Assembly: GCA_004376375.1 (NCBI GenBank)
Contig: SOJX01000086.1
Coordinates: 1 to 59,246, forward strand
Source of the DNA: Planctomycetota bacterium
GTDB lineage: Bacteria; Planctomycetota; E44-bin39
DNA length: 59,246 nucleotides
Reading direction: 5' to 3'
This document shows positions 48,461 to 56,259 of the stretch, piece after piece. The notes below the pieces were generated by a model that made no database searches, was not told the origin of the DNA, and worked only from the letters and a program-made list of their open reading frames with translations. The position numbers and the translations under genes are program-made. The first letter of the stretch is position 1. Each line of letters begins with the position of its first letter.

Positions 48461-49576
48461 TTGAAGTCGAAGACTGCAAAATGGATATGGTTTTTTATCA
48501 AGCTGGCGATCGTAGGCGGGCTTGTGGCGTGGCTGGTTTTCAGTGGCGCGCTGGACTTCAGTGTATTACGTAATATTCACTTTGGCTATTTTGCTCTGGC
48601 ATACTTATATTTTCCTTTGGTGATTGCAGTTGGGGTAATCCGCTGGCGCTGGCTTCTTAACGCGCAAGATATACACATAAGTATGTGGGCCGCCTTCAAA
48701 CTGACACTTATCGGCTATTTTTTCAACATGTTTATGCCCGGCGCTACGGGTGGCGACGTAATTAAAGCCTATTACATAGCCAAGCTTAATCCGGAAAAGA
48801 AAGCGGAAGCTGCGACCACTGTCTTTGTCGACCGTGCTCTTGGAATGTACGGCCTGCTGATTATCGGTTTTGTTGCGCTGATGCTTCAGGCAAAGTTCTT
48901 TTTCTCAAACAACGCTCTCAGGACGATAGCCATTTTTTTTCTCGCCATAATCTGTGGAAGCTTTATTTTTATAATTCTATTCTTCTCCAAGAAGTTACGC
49001 AAGCTCGTTAGACTCGAAGCCATCCTGAACCGCTTTTCGGCAGGCGGCATTATCCGCCGAATTGACGATGCAGTGATGCTTTATCGTTCCAGGAAGAAAC
49101 TGGTTATGGTGGTAGTACTGGTTTCGATTGTTGCTCACCTTGGGGCACTTACTTCAACTCTTTTGTGGGCAAAGTCTATCGGAGTGCGTTTTAGCGGTGA
49201 AAAGCCACATATCACTGCAGGCCAGTTTTGCGTTGTCGGTTCGCTTGCCCTGTTTCTGAACGCGATGCCGGTTTCACCGGGCGGAATGGGCTCGGGAGAG
49301 GCTGCGTATGCCGGCATGTTCAATCTTTACGCGTCCGGTGCAGGCTTTAAACAGGAGCGTAAGCAATGGCTGACAAAACGTGCCACTGCAATTGCCTTGT
49401 TGATGCATATCGCGGCATACACTGTCATGATATGGGGCGCAATCCCGTATTTCTTTGCAAGGAAAATGATCTCGGAAGCTCTCGAGAAAAGTGAAGAACT
49501 CGAAATGGCTCACGTCCCGAGTGACAATTCAGGGCAAAATGTCACGGTTAAAGAGAATACAGAAGGTTCGGGATGA
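48461..49576 (+). CDS. Flippase-like membrane protein (LPG synthase TM-region family)
   Basis: This 371-residue protein has about seven to eight helices and belongs to the lysylphosphatidylglycerol-synthase transmembrane-region/UPF0104 family. Recognisable are LTLIGYFFNMFMPGATGGDVIKAYY, read as GYFFNMFMPGATGGD, the FVDRALGMYGL motif and the MPVSPGGMGSGEAAY loop. Without the soluble aminoacyltransferase domain it is likely a lipid or glycolipid flippase. TTG at 48461 has GGAG 6 nt upstream. It could be the last gene of the amidase operon. Confidence 0.85.
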   Translation: MKSKTAKWIWFFIKLAIVGGLVAWLVFSGALDFSVLRNIHFGYFALAYLYFPLVIAVGVIRWRWLLNAQDIHISMWAAFKLTLIGYFFNMFMPGATGGDVIKAYYIAKLNPEKKAEAATTVFVDRALGMYGLLIIGFVALMLQAKFFFSNNALRTIAIFFLAIICGSFIFIILFFSKKLRKLVRLEAILNRFSAGGIIRRIDDAVMLYRSRKKLVMVVVLVSIVAHLGALTSTLLWAKSIGVRFSGEKPHITAGQFCVVGSLALFLNAMPVSPGGMGSGEAAYAGMFNLYASGAGFKQERKQWLTKRATAIALLMHIAAYTVMIWGAIPYFFARKMISEALEKSEELEMAHVPSDNSGQNVTVKENTEGSG

Positions 49577-49590
49577 GGGGGCGGAAAAAA

Positions 49591-49670
49591 GGTGTCAGGT
49601 GTCAGGTTTTAGGTTTCAGGGAATATCTATTTTAATAAGACCTACAACCTAACACCTGAAACCTAAAACC
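49591..49670. repeat. Opposed GGTGTCA / CCTGAAA word arms
   Basis: GGTTTTAGGTTTCAGG (49605-49620) and its exact complement at 49655-49670 form a 16-bp stem with a 34-nt loop. The left side also has GGTGTCAG words from 49591. The layout and words match the 23332-23406 locus. Confidence 0.92.
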
Positions 49671-49680
49671 TTAATAAATG

Positions 49681-49703
49681 AAAACCCCGCGACTAGCGCG
49701 GGG
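49681..49703 (-). terminator. Intrinsic terminator of trxA
   Basis: A 7-bp GC stem CCCCGCG (49685-49691) / CGCGGGG (49697-49703) has a 5-nt loop and is followed on the minus strand by TTTTC. It lies about 80 nt beyond the trxA stop. It could also stop plus-strand transcripts. Confidence 0.85.
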
Positions 49704-49781
49704 CTTTCCATGTCAGCAAAGTGAAGAAGTCCGAAGCGATGTAATACCAAAAGGAGTGAGGTATGGCGATTAGTTTCGGTA

Positions 49782-50111
49782 TTACGTCAGGGCTGCGTCA
49801 AGGGCGATGGCGATTTCGTCCTTGGGCGTAAGCCCAGTGAAACTTGCTTCTACTTTGCCGTTGTTGAATATCAGTATGGTCGGAACGCTCCTTACCTCGA
49901 ATTTGTTTGCCGTCTGTGGAGACTTGTCCACGTTAAGCTTGCCAACTTTGACTCGGCCGGCATAATCGTTTGCCAGAGATTCAAGAATCGGGTGAAACAA
50001 CTTGCAAGGCGCGCACCATTCTGCAGAAAAATCTACGAGAACGGGCGTGCCTGACTTCTCAACCTCGTTGTTAAAGTTCTCGTCAGTTATTTCGACGATG
50101 TTATCGCTCAT
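49782..50111 (-). CDS. trxA: Thioredoxin
   Basis: This 109-residue thioredoxin is a general disulfide reductant fed by thioredoxin reductase. The active site is WCAPC (Ala in place of the usual Gly in CGPC), with the cis-Pro in VRSVPTILIF and the buried Asp in VLVDFSAEWC. There is no signal peptide, so it is cytosolic. The Ala variant is seen in other bacterial thioredoxins and should shift the redox potential only modestly. A strong promoter lies upstream; the ribosome site is weak. Confidence 0.96.
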   Translation of the reverse strand: MSDNIVEITDENFNNEVEKSGTPVLVDFSAEWCAPCKLFHPILESLANDYAGRVKVGKLNVDKSPQTANKFEVRSVPTILIFNNGKVEASFTGLTPKDEIAIALDAALT

Positions 50112-50192
50112 AAGGGTTCCGTTTTTTAAAGATCTCCGGCAGATTCATTCAAAAGAGCAAACGAAAACTACTTTCCCCTTTTGAGCGTGGCT

Positions 50193-50221
50193 AATATACC
50201 ACACGATAATTTTGCCGTCAA
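50193..50221 (-). promoter_or_regulatory. Sigma-70-type promoter for trxA
   Basis: On the minus strand TTGACG (50221-50216) and TATATT (50198-50193) are separated by 17 bp; the leader is about 75 nt. Confidence 0.75.
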
Positions 50222-50261
50222 ATAAATTATTTGTTTTTTCGCCGAAAAATCGCTTTGTCGG

Positions 50262-50318
50262 TTGATTATATAACTTTTGCTGGTATAATGAGATACAAAA
50301 GCCGGTCTGGCTTTTGGC
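50262..50318 (+). promoter_or_regulatory. Sigma-70-type promoter with 5' hairpin
   Basis: TTGATT (50262-50267) and TATAAT (50284-50289) are 16 bp apart, with a TGG extended -10. The predicted start is near 50296. The first transcribed bases fold into a perfect CAAAAGCC/GGCTTTTG hairpin (50296-50317), followed by a CAGTGCACTG palindrome. It gives the downstream lipoprotein gene a leader of about 210 nt or starts a short RNA. Confidence 0.55.
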
Positions 50319-50430
50319 GCTCTGAAGGGCCTGCAGTGCACTGTGTGGTGAAGATTAAATGTAATATATTCTAGTTTTACGGAATAAATAGACAATAAAT
50401 GTTGTAGTGTAACATTATTTATTAAAAGGC

Positions 50431-50448
50431 TTGGCTCTTTTCTTGCAT
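50431..50448 (+). promoter_or_regulatory. Possible sigma-54 (-24/-12) promoter
   Basis: TTGGCTC (50431-50437) and TTGCAT (50443-50448) place GG at 50433-50434 and GC at 50445-50446 with exactly 10 bp between, as sigma-54 requires. Transcription would start near 50458, consistent with the ATG at 50508 and not with the in-frame ATG at 50454. No sigma-54 activator gene is in the window. Confidence 0.4.
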
Positions 50449-50507
50449 TACTAATGCTGATCGCAAGTTCTGCTTGTGATTCCGGAGGAAATCAACAGAG
50501 GGCTGTT

Positions 50508-51437
50508 ATGCGTAACTTATTGCTGGCAAAAGTGTTGTGTATAGCTGCAATTGTTTTTGCAGGTGTGAATTGCACTGATTCCAAACCGCCGAAATGGACA
50601 AAAAGTAGCCAGGATAAGGCCAGTTCTGATACACAAAATGCTGATGATTCAACTGGCTCTGATGATTCGTCTTCTGCACACGAAAACGAAGAGAAAATAG
50701 AAGAAGAAGCAAAAGATCCATCTGAAACTTCTGAAGAAGGATTTAGGACCGAGCCAGATACTGGTCAGGACAAAGTTGCTGTGTATAAGAATCCGATGAC
50801 TGAATTGATGGAAGAAAATATTGCCAAAGCCAGGGCAAAGGGTGAAAAAGTCCGAACATTTCAGAACATGGCAGTCCACTTGGACTCGAACCGGGTAGAA
50901 ATTGTCGGCAATTTTGCGATTACGTACGGGGTGATAGAGCTTTTTGCCTGCACGCCCGGAGGAAAAGAGCACGAGACAATATGTGTGCTCGATGTCGACC
51001 CGGAGGAACTTATGCTGGCGCTTATGCTTATGGGCAAGCGGCCGACTCCGGCGATAACCACGTTTGAAGAGGCGACGGCAATCACAGGCGGTGATCGGGT
51101 TACGATTTACATCGAGTGGGATCAGGTCAGGCGCGGCGTCAAGAAACATGTCAGGCGAAGGGCTGAAGATCTGCTTTACAACATTTACACCCGAACATCT
51201 ATGAAGCACGCAGGATGGGTTTTCACCGGCTCACTTACCGTGAGGCATCCGCAAACCAATGAGCTGGTCCTGGTTGCCAAGTATAAGCGTAGCCTGATAG
51301 TTACACTCCACGACCCCAGTGCGATTCTCGATACGCCGCTTATGGAGGGCGGGTACGATACAACGTACGTTGCAAATGGGAAAAATATGCCCATAAGCGG
51401 CACGCCGTTACTTTTGACAATAGTGCCGGAAGAATAG
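50508..51437 (+). CDS. YdjY-like lipoprotein
   Basis: This is a 309-residue predicted lipoprotein: the signal ends AGVNC with Cys at about residue 22. An acidic, Ser/Glu-rich linker of about 60 residues leads to a YdjY-type domain (about 115-309): VHLDSNRVEIVGNFAITYG, LFACTPGGKEHETI with the family's KEHE motif, WVFTGS and the final GTPLLLTIVP. The domain is frequent in Planctomycetota; its function is unknown. ATG at 50508 is preferred to 50454 because AGAGGG lies 5 nt upstream and the signal then starts correctly. It is followed 54 nt later by a membrane protein gene. Confidence 0.78.
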   Translation: MRNLLLAKVLCIAAIVFAGVNCTDSKPPKWTKSSQDKASSDTQNADDSTGSDDSSSAHENEEKIEEEAKDPSETSEEGFRTEPDTGQDKVAVYKNPMTELMEENIAKARAKGEKVRTFQNMAVHLDSNRVEIVGNFAITYGVIELFACTPGGKEHETICVLDVDPEELMLALMLMGKRPTPAITTFEEATAITGGDRVTIYIEWDQVRRGVKKHVRRRAEDLLYNIYTRTSMKHAGWVFTGSLTVRHPQTNELVLVAKYKRSLIVTLHDPSAILDTPLMEGGYDTTYVANGKNMPISGTPLLLTIVPEE

Positions 51438-51491
51438 ATTGTATTTCAGCAGGAAAGGTATGGGGTGAAAAGGCAGTCATTCTAAAGTCAA

Positions 51492-52841
51492 ATGAATAAA
51501 CCACTCAAACATAATGCGAATCAGAATGAAGTGCGCGGACAAGTGCTTTCCGGGCAGCTTGTGAGTAAACTCAGGAGTATCCGCAGAAGATTAGCCTGGA
51601 ATATGCGGCTGTCGCGTTTTGCCACAATATTATGCGCAGCCGGTATTGTTGCATTCTGCTACACGCTTATTTCACGGTTTGCATATCTGGGAAAAGTGCA
51701 CATTACAGTTGCATGGATAATTGCTTTCGGTTGTTTTCTGGCTATGGTTATCTCGGTTTTCTGCAAGGCGACTTTGTTTGGGGCCGCGCTGGTTGCGGAC
51801 CGTGAATGCAGCCTGGCCGAGAGGGTTAGCACCGCATATGAGCTTTCCGGCAGGGAAGGCGGTATCGGGGGTGAGTTTGCAGTTGCCGTGATAAATGACG
51901 CAAACGCCGCTTCCTCCAGAATCAACCCGCAGACTGTAGTCCCGATGCGGTTTCCCCGTTCCGCAGCATTCCTGGCGGTGGTGATGGTTCTCACGGCGAC
52001 TCTTGCCTTCATGCCGACGACTTATGCCCGGGAGCAGGCGCGCGAGGATGAATTGTCGGCATCGGTAAAAAGGATTCGGATTGATTTGAGCCAAGCCGCG
52101 GGCGAGATCGAGCGGACAGGACGCGGGAATCGGAATACCGCGCTTGCCGAGGAAATTCGAAAGACCAAAGATAAACTTAACACCGCAGATGCAGGGAGCT
52201 ATATCCGTCAGTTATCTCTGACATTGGCTGTAAAACGCCGCAAACTCGAAGAACAGAAAGCGGTGGTCGGCCATTTCAAGAGGTCGCGGCTGCTTTCGGA
52301 TTTTGCACAGGACCTGAAAGAGGGGATTCCCGCGCAGGCCGAAGCTGCCGCGAGACGTGCCGGTCAGAGGTTGAGGATGAACCCCCGCCCTGCGCTGCGC
52401 GAGGATGCGGCACAAGTCATAAGGCGGCTGCTCAAGGAAATGAAAGGCAACTCCGAGCTGCGCCGGAGCCTGGCCGAGGCCGAGGCCGCGCTCGAGGCGG
52501 GAAACGTAGGCGCGTTTGAAGATGCCCTGGCCCGCATAGCGAGGCAGTTCAAATCTGATATTGACGAGAAAGCGCTCAACCTTGCCGAAGCCGTGACCGC
52601 TTCTGCGAGGAAAAAGCTGGGTCTTCAGGATAAGCCGGGTATTCTGGTCGGAGGGGAAGGCGGGGAAGGGCTGCCGCAGCCGATGGGAGTGGAAACTCCC
52701 CGCGAATATGGTGCGGCCTTAACAGGCAGCTTCGAGCCTGCCGTCCCGGTTGAAACGGCAAACCTGCCCGAGCGTTTTCGCCCGGTCGTGCGAAAATACT
52801 TTGCAAGAGGTATGAAAAGTAATACAATTACCCGGAATTAG
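51492..52841 (+). CDS. Membrane protein with two to three helices and long helical domain, unknown function
   Basis: I recognise no named family for this 449-residue protein. Helices lie at about 43-63 and 73-93, then ADRECSLAERVSTAYEL, a motif I associate with envelope proteins of Planctomycetota, and a third helix near 158-175. The remaining 270 residues are mostly charged and alpha-helical, probably coiled coil (KRIRIDLSQAAGEIER, LAVKRRKLEEQKAVVG, RSLAEAEAALEAG), ending in a Gly-rich hinge and LPERFRPVVRKYF. The position between a YdjY lipoprotein and an alpha-alpha repeat lipoprotein suggests an envelope role. Confidence 0.65.
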   Translation: MNKPLKHNANQNEVRGQVLSGQLVSKLRSIRRRLAWNMRLSRFATILCAAGIVAFCYTLISRFAYLGKVHITVAWIIAFGCFLAMVISVFCKATLFGAALVADRECSLAERVSTAYELSGREGGIGGEFAVAVINDANAASSRINPQTVVPMRFPRSAAFLAVVMVLTATLAFMPTTYAREQAREDELSASVKRIRIDLSQAAGEIERTGRGNRNTALAEEIRKTKDKLNTADAGSYIRQLSLTLAVKRRKLEEQKAVVGHFKRSRLLSDFAQDLKEGIPAQAEAAARRAGQRLRMNPRPALREDAAQVIRRLLKEMKGNSELRRSLAEAEAALEAGNVGAFEDALARIARQFKSDIDEKALNLAEAVTASARKKLGLQDKPGILVGGEGGEGLPQPMGVETPREYGAALTGSFEPAVPVETANLPERFRPVVRKYFARGMKSNTITRN

Positions 52842-53033
52842 AAACCGCGCCGCTTGCGGCGCGAGAATCAATGTGAAGCCGCGCCGCTTGCGGCGCGAGA
52901 ATCAATGTGAAACCGCGCCGCTTGCGGCGCGAGAATCAATGTGAAGCCGCGCCGCTTGCGGCGCGAGAATCAATGTGAAACCGCGCCGCTTGCGGCGCGA
53001 GAATCAATGTGAAGCCGCGCCGCTTGCGGCGCG
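52841..53033. repeat. 34-bp tandem hairpin repeat, six copies
   Basis: There are five full 34-bp units and one 23-bp partial unit at 52841, 52875, 52909, 52943, 52977 and 53011. Each carries the palindrome CGCGCCGCTTGCGGCGCG plus a GAGAATCAATGT spacer. The fourth base alternates strictly A, G, A, G, A, G, so the true unit of amplification is a 68-bp dimer. The array fills the gap before the alpha-alpha repeat lipoprotein and stops 8 nt before its ribosome site. Each spacer contains ATGTGA, a start codon directly followed by a stop. Confidence 0.97.
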
Positions 53034-53051
53034 CGTACCAAGGAGCTGATT

Positions 53052-54287
53052 ATGAAACGCGTTATCGCACTGGTACTGTGTCTTGGTTTACTGGCGTTTG
53101 CCGGCTGTACGGGTGAGGATGAAAAGATTGATCTCAAAGGCGGCGGAGGTGCGGAAACAGTAACCGACGGCACGCGGGCGAAGGCGATCGTTCTGCTCGA
53201 TCAGGCTGCCGCATTTCTCATGAAAGGCTATAACGAGAAAGACGGCTCTCTCCTGCCCGCTGAGCAGGGTGGGTTCGCATTTTCCACTCTCGGGCTTACC
53301 GCTATCGCACGCGCGCCGAAAGAGGTTCGCCAGAAGTACGAGAAAAAGATCGCGAAAACTGCCGGGTTCATCGCCGCCGGCCAGAACGCAGACGGCTCGT
53401 TCCAGGCGAGGAAAGGCGAGACGAATTACGTGACCTGCTGCGCCGTGATGGCGCTCGTGGCGTTTGACAGGGAAAAATATAAAACTGTTATCGCGAAGGC
53501 GCAGAAGTACATTGTCGACTCGCAGTTTATCGAAGAAGCCCTGAAGGGCCGCGATAAAGTCTACGTCGGCGGCTGGGACTACGACCCGGTCGACAAGAAG
53601 GACCCGAAGAAAGGCCTCAGGGTTGGCGCAGACATGTCGAACGTCCAGTTCGCGATGGAAGCGCTCCGCGAATCAGGGCTGCCGAAGGATTCGCCGGCGT
53701 GGAAGCGGGCGGTGAAGTTTCTCGAGCGCTCGCAGTCGCGCTCGGAAAGCAACGACGTCAGCGCGATTATCGCCGACATCCAGCCGGGAAACGATGGCGG
53801 TTTTACCTACAGCCCGACGGAATCGAAGGCCAACGGCGGCCAGCCGAAGATTCTTGCGAACGGGAAGAAACAGTACATATCTTACGCGTCCATGACGTAC
53901 GCGGGGCTGAGAAGTTTCATCTACGCGTACGTGAAAAAGGACGACCCGCGCGTCGTCGCGGCCGTAAACTGGATTCGCAAGAACTATACGCTCGACGAGA
54001 ACGCCGGCATGGGAAAAGGCCTCGGTATGAAGGGCTATTACTATTACATCCACACTTTTGCCAAAGCGCATTACACCTGGGGCGAAACAAAGTTCAAGAC
54101 AGCCGATGGCTCAAAGCACGACTGGCGCGCCGAGCTGGTTGAAAAGCTCGAATCCCTGAAAAAGGCGGACGGCAGTTATATCAACCTCCAGGATGAAAAG
54201 TGGCTGGAGGGCCAGCCGTTCCTCTGCACCGCATATGTTGCAGAAGCGCTGAACATGGCCGTCAAATCCATCGACGAGCAGAAATAA
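53052..54287 (+). CDS. Lipoprotein with prenyltransferase/squalene-cyclase-type repeats
   Basis: This is a 411-residue predicted lipoprotein: the signal ends LAFAGC with Cys at about residue 19. An alpha-alpha barrel follows with repeats such as AAGQNADGSFQ, NDGGFTYSP and LKKADGSYINL, and the characteristic YISYASMTYAGLRSFIYAY and AGMGKGLGMKGYYYYIHTFAKA, which are common in Planctomycetota. No DxDD cyclase motif is seen, so terpene cyclisation is unlikely. AAGGAG precedes the ATG at 53052. The gene is flanked on both sides by copies of the same GC palindrome. It is related in fold to the 1074-residue protein at 2189-5413. Confidence 0.82.
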   Translation: MKRVIALVLCLGLLAFAGCTGEDEKIDLKGGGGAETVTDGTRAKAIVLLDQAAAFLMKGYNEKDGSLLPAEQGGFAFSTLGLTAIARAPKEVRQKYEKKIAKTAGFIAAGQNADGSFQARKGETNYVTCCAVMALVAFDREKYKTVIAKAQKYIVDSQFIEEALKGRDKVYVGGWDYDPVDKKDPKKGLRVGADMSNVQFAMEALRESGLPKDSPAWKRAVKFLERSQSRSESNDVSAIIADIQPGNDGGFTYSPTESKANGGQPKILANGKKQYISYASMTYAGLRSFIYAYVKKDDPRVVAAVNWIRKNYTLDENAGMGKGLGMKGYYYYIHTFAKAHYTWGETKFKTADGSKHDWRAELVEKLESLKKADGSYINLQDEKWLEGQPFLCTAYVAEALNMAVKSIDEQK

Positions 54288-54291
54288 ACGG

Positions 54292-54493
54292 GTCGAGCGT
54301 CAAGCGTCAAGAGTCGAGAGTCATTCCCGCGCAGGCGGGAATCCAGGATTAAACGTGAAGCCGCGCCGCTTGCGGCGCGTTAACATAATTAGCCGGCGAG
54401 TTTACTCGCCGCGTTTTCGCGTCGAACGGCAAGCGTCGAACGTCAAACGTCAAAGAAGAAAATAAACTCGAAACTCGAAACTCGAAACTCAGT
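54292..54493. repeat. GCGTCAA words, GC palindrome and AAACTCG words
   Basis: GCGTCAA/GAGTCGA words (54292-54324) are followed by a GTGAAGCC-flanked CGCGCCGCTTGCGGCGCG palindrome (54355-54380), the same as the tandem unit at 52841. Next come GGCGAGTTTACTCGCC (54394-54410), more GTCGAACGTCAAA words (54421-54455) and AAACTCG words (54462-54490). Confidence 0.88.
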
Positions 54494-54528
54494 ACTTCTC
54501 CCTTCTTCGGATGTGGCGGGCGTCACAA

Positions 54529-54713
54529 TTTAAACTGTGTCTTTAATTGACTGAATTCGCGAATTGCGACAGTTTAAAGTGAAATACCATGTAATAGTTT
54601 TGTAATATTTTGCGTAAAATTCCCACTTTTTTCGTTTAGATAAGCGCAACTAAACCCCAATGGAGGTCAAGTAACCCGTATAATAGTGCCGCAATCGCGT
54701 GGTATCAGTTGCG
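54529..54713. other. AT-rich island with nested palindromes; possible small RNA locus
   Basis: This stretch is AT-rich against its surroundings. TTTAAACTGT (54529-54538) pairs with ACAGTTTAAA (54569-54578), and the loop holds a perfect AATTCGCGAATT palindrome (54554-54565). A TATAAT box lies at 54679-54684 (no good -35 box), about 30 nt before a strong terminator at 54714. No coding frame is credible. A short RNA ending at about 54738 is possible. Confidence 0.45.
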
Positions 54714-54738
54714 AAAGGACATATACTGTCCTTTTTTT
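54714..54738 (+). terminator. Intrinsic terminator without an obvious gene
   Basis: An 8-bp stem AAAGGACA (54714-54721) / TGTCCTTT (54727-54734) with a 5-nt loop runs into a T7 tract (54732-54738). The nearest upstream gene ends 430 nt away, so it may end an unannotated transcript. Confidence 0.85.
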
Positions 54739-54818
54739 GTGACAGTTTTCCGCGATTTGTAACGCGAAAATTTTCCGGCATGATTTTTGTTCAGGAAGTG
54801 TTTTTTTTGGGATTTCCT

Positions 54819-55112
54819 CAGGACTCAGGACTCAGGACTCAGGACCCGGAGATATAATCAGTATGTGTCCGGAATTTCTGGGATTGAAATGTTGGCACTA
54901 AAACCCGCGCCACTGGGTGGCGCGGCTATTCACTTAGCCCGCAGCAAGCTGCGGTTTTTTGTAGGGGCGACCCGGCGGGTCGCCCGTGTTATCGGGCGAC
55001 GCAACGCGTCGCCCCTACATGCGCGCGCAGCAGGCTGCGCGGTTATATGATACTCGCCGCGCAAGCGCGGCGGTTTCACATTTTTCCGGTACTCGGTACT
55101 CGATACTCGGGA
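54819..55112. repeat. Mixed repeat block: GGACTCA words, TGTAGGGGC element, GC palindromes, TACTCGG words
   Basis: It contains GGACTCA 7-bp words (54819-54848), a GCAGCAAGCTGC palindrome (54941-54953) and a composite TGTAGGGGC element (54960-55019) with two internal stems. GCGCAGCAGGCTGCGC (55023-55039) follows, then CCGCGCAAGCGCGG with the same GTTTCACAT flank as the 52841 unit in inverse orientation (55057-55081), and TACTCGG/TACTCGA words (55087-55112). Confidence 0.88.
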
Positions 55113-55130
55113 CTTTTTTATGATACCGCC

Positions 55131-55159
55131 TTGACACCGGGCGGGGGATGTGCTAGTTT
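55131..55159 (+). promoter_or_regulatory. Sigma-70-type promoter for the ABC ATPase gene
   Basis: TTGACA (55131-55136) and TAGTTT (55154-55159) are 17 bp apart, with a TGC extended -10, the same design as the rplM promoter. The leader to ATG 55195 is about 30 nt. Confidence 0.75.
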
Positions 55160-55194
55160 CACGGCAATCACCCGGGTTGCGGGGGGCCATAAGA

Positions 55195-56130
55195 ATGATC
55201 GTCGTTGAAGGGCTGACAAAGGTATATGGAGACGTCGTTGCCGTCGACGATATCTCGCTGCACGTTAAGAAGGGCGATATCTTCGGCCTCATCGGCCCCA
55301 ACGGCGCGGGCAAGACAACGACTATCAAGATGCTCACCTCGGTGCTGCCGCCGACCCGCGGCCGAATCTTTATTTCAGGGATCGACCTCCTTGAAGAGCC
55401 GAGGGAAATCTACCCGCTCCTGGGTTACGTGCCGGACTTCTTCGGACTCTACGAAGACCTGACCGTCGTTGAATACCTCACGTATTTCGCGCGCCTGTAT
55501 TCCGCCATCATACCGTTAAAAGAACGGCGCAAACGCGTCGAAGGGGTTATCGACCGCGTCCGCATGAACCCGCTTCGGGGACATTTCGTCGGCGGACTTT
55601 CACGCGGCCAGCGGCAGTGTCTCGTCATCGCGAAAACGCTGTTGCACGACCCGCAGATTCTCATCATGGACGAGCCGACCGCCGGCCTCGACCCCGATAC
55701 ACGTATCCTGCTTCGCCGCATTCTCAAGGACCTTCAGCAGGCCGGGAAAACGGTCCTGATATCCTCGCACCTGCTCGTCGACCTTACCGGTTTCTGCAAC
55801 GCGATCGGAATAATGCGGCGCGGCCGGCTCGTCGAGGCGGGTGACATTGAAACGCTTTCGCGAAAATACATGGGTTTCAGAATCGCGGAAATGGACGTCG
55901 TGCAGGGCATCGATGCGATCTCGCGTATCCTTGAAAGGAAGCCGCGCGTGAAGGACGTCGTGATCGAGGGCACGCACGTCACCCTCAGGTTCGACGGGAG
56001 CCCGACCGACCTCGCAGAGCTCGCCTACGAGCTGTCGCTGGAAGGAATCAAGTTCTCGAGCTTTATCGACCGCCAGGAAACGATTGAAGATATGTATCTG
56101 AAAATTATTTCCGCCGCCACGGTCGCCTGA
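55195..56130 (+). CDS. ABC transporter ATP-binding protein
   Basis: This 311-residue ATPase of the drug/gliding-type exporter group (CcmA-like) has Walker A GPNGAGKT (34-41), signature LSRGQRQ (Arg in place of the usual Gly at the third position), Walker B LIMDEP with GLDPDTR, and the H-loop ISSHLL. About 80 extra C-terminal residues follow the core, as in ABC-2 exporters. No permease gene is adjacent: a terminator and sucCD follow, so its membrane partner must be elsewhere. ATG at 55195 is chosen because a longer frame to 55150 would start at the promoter -10. Confidence 0.92.
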   Translation: MIVVEGLTKVYGDVVAVDDISLHVKKGDIFGLIGPNGAGKTTTIKMLTSVLPPTRGRIFISGIDLLEEPREIYPLLGYVPDFFGLYEDLTVVEYLTYFARLYSAIIPLKERRKRVEGVIDRVRMNPLRGHFVGGLSRGQRQCLVIAKTLLHDPQILIMDEPTAGLDPDTRILLRRILKDLQQAGKTVLISSHLLVDLTGFCNAIGIMRRGRLVEAGDIETLSRKYMGFRIAEMDVVQGIDAISRILERKPRVKDVVIEGTHVTLRFDGSPTDLAELAYELSLEGIKFSSFIDRQETIEDMYLKIISAATVA

Positions 56131-56221
56131 GCCGCGCGGAGCCTTCGCCGCGCACGTGCGGCCAGGGATTGCACGACGCTGATAATCCGGTTCCCGGACT
56201 TTATGCGCGCGCGATTAATTC

Positions 56222-56250
56222 CCCGCTGAATGATGCGGGATATTTTTTTT
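56222..56250 (+). terminator. Intrinsic terminator of the ABC ATPase gene
   Basis: The stem CCCGC (56222-56226) / GCGGG (56235-56239) is followed by T8 at 56243-56250. Confidence 0.8.
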
Positions 56251-56259
56251 GATATCGAT

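Noticed and set aside
52841..53033. CRISPR array
   Set aside because: The 34-bp units are directly abutted with no unique spacers and no cas genes are near; the palindrome is a dispersed element also found singly at 54355 and 55057.
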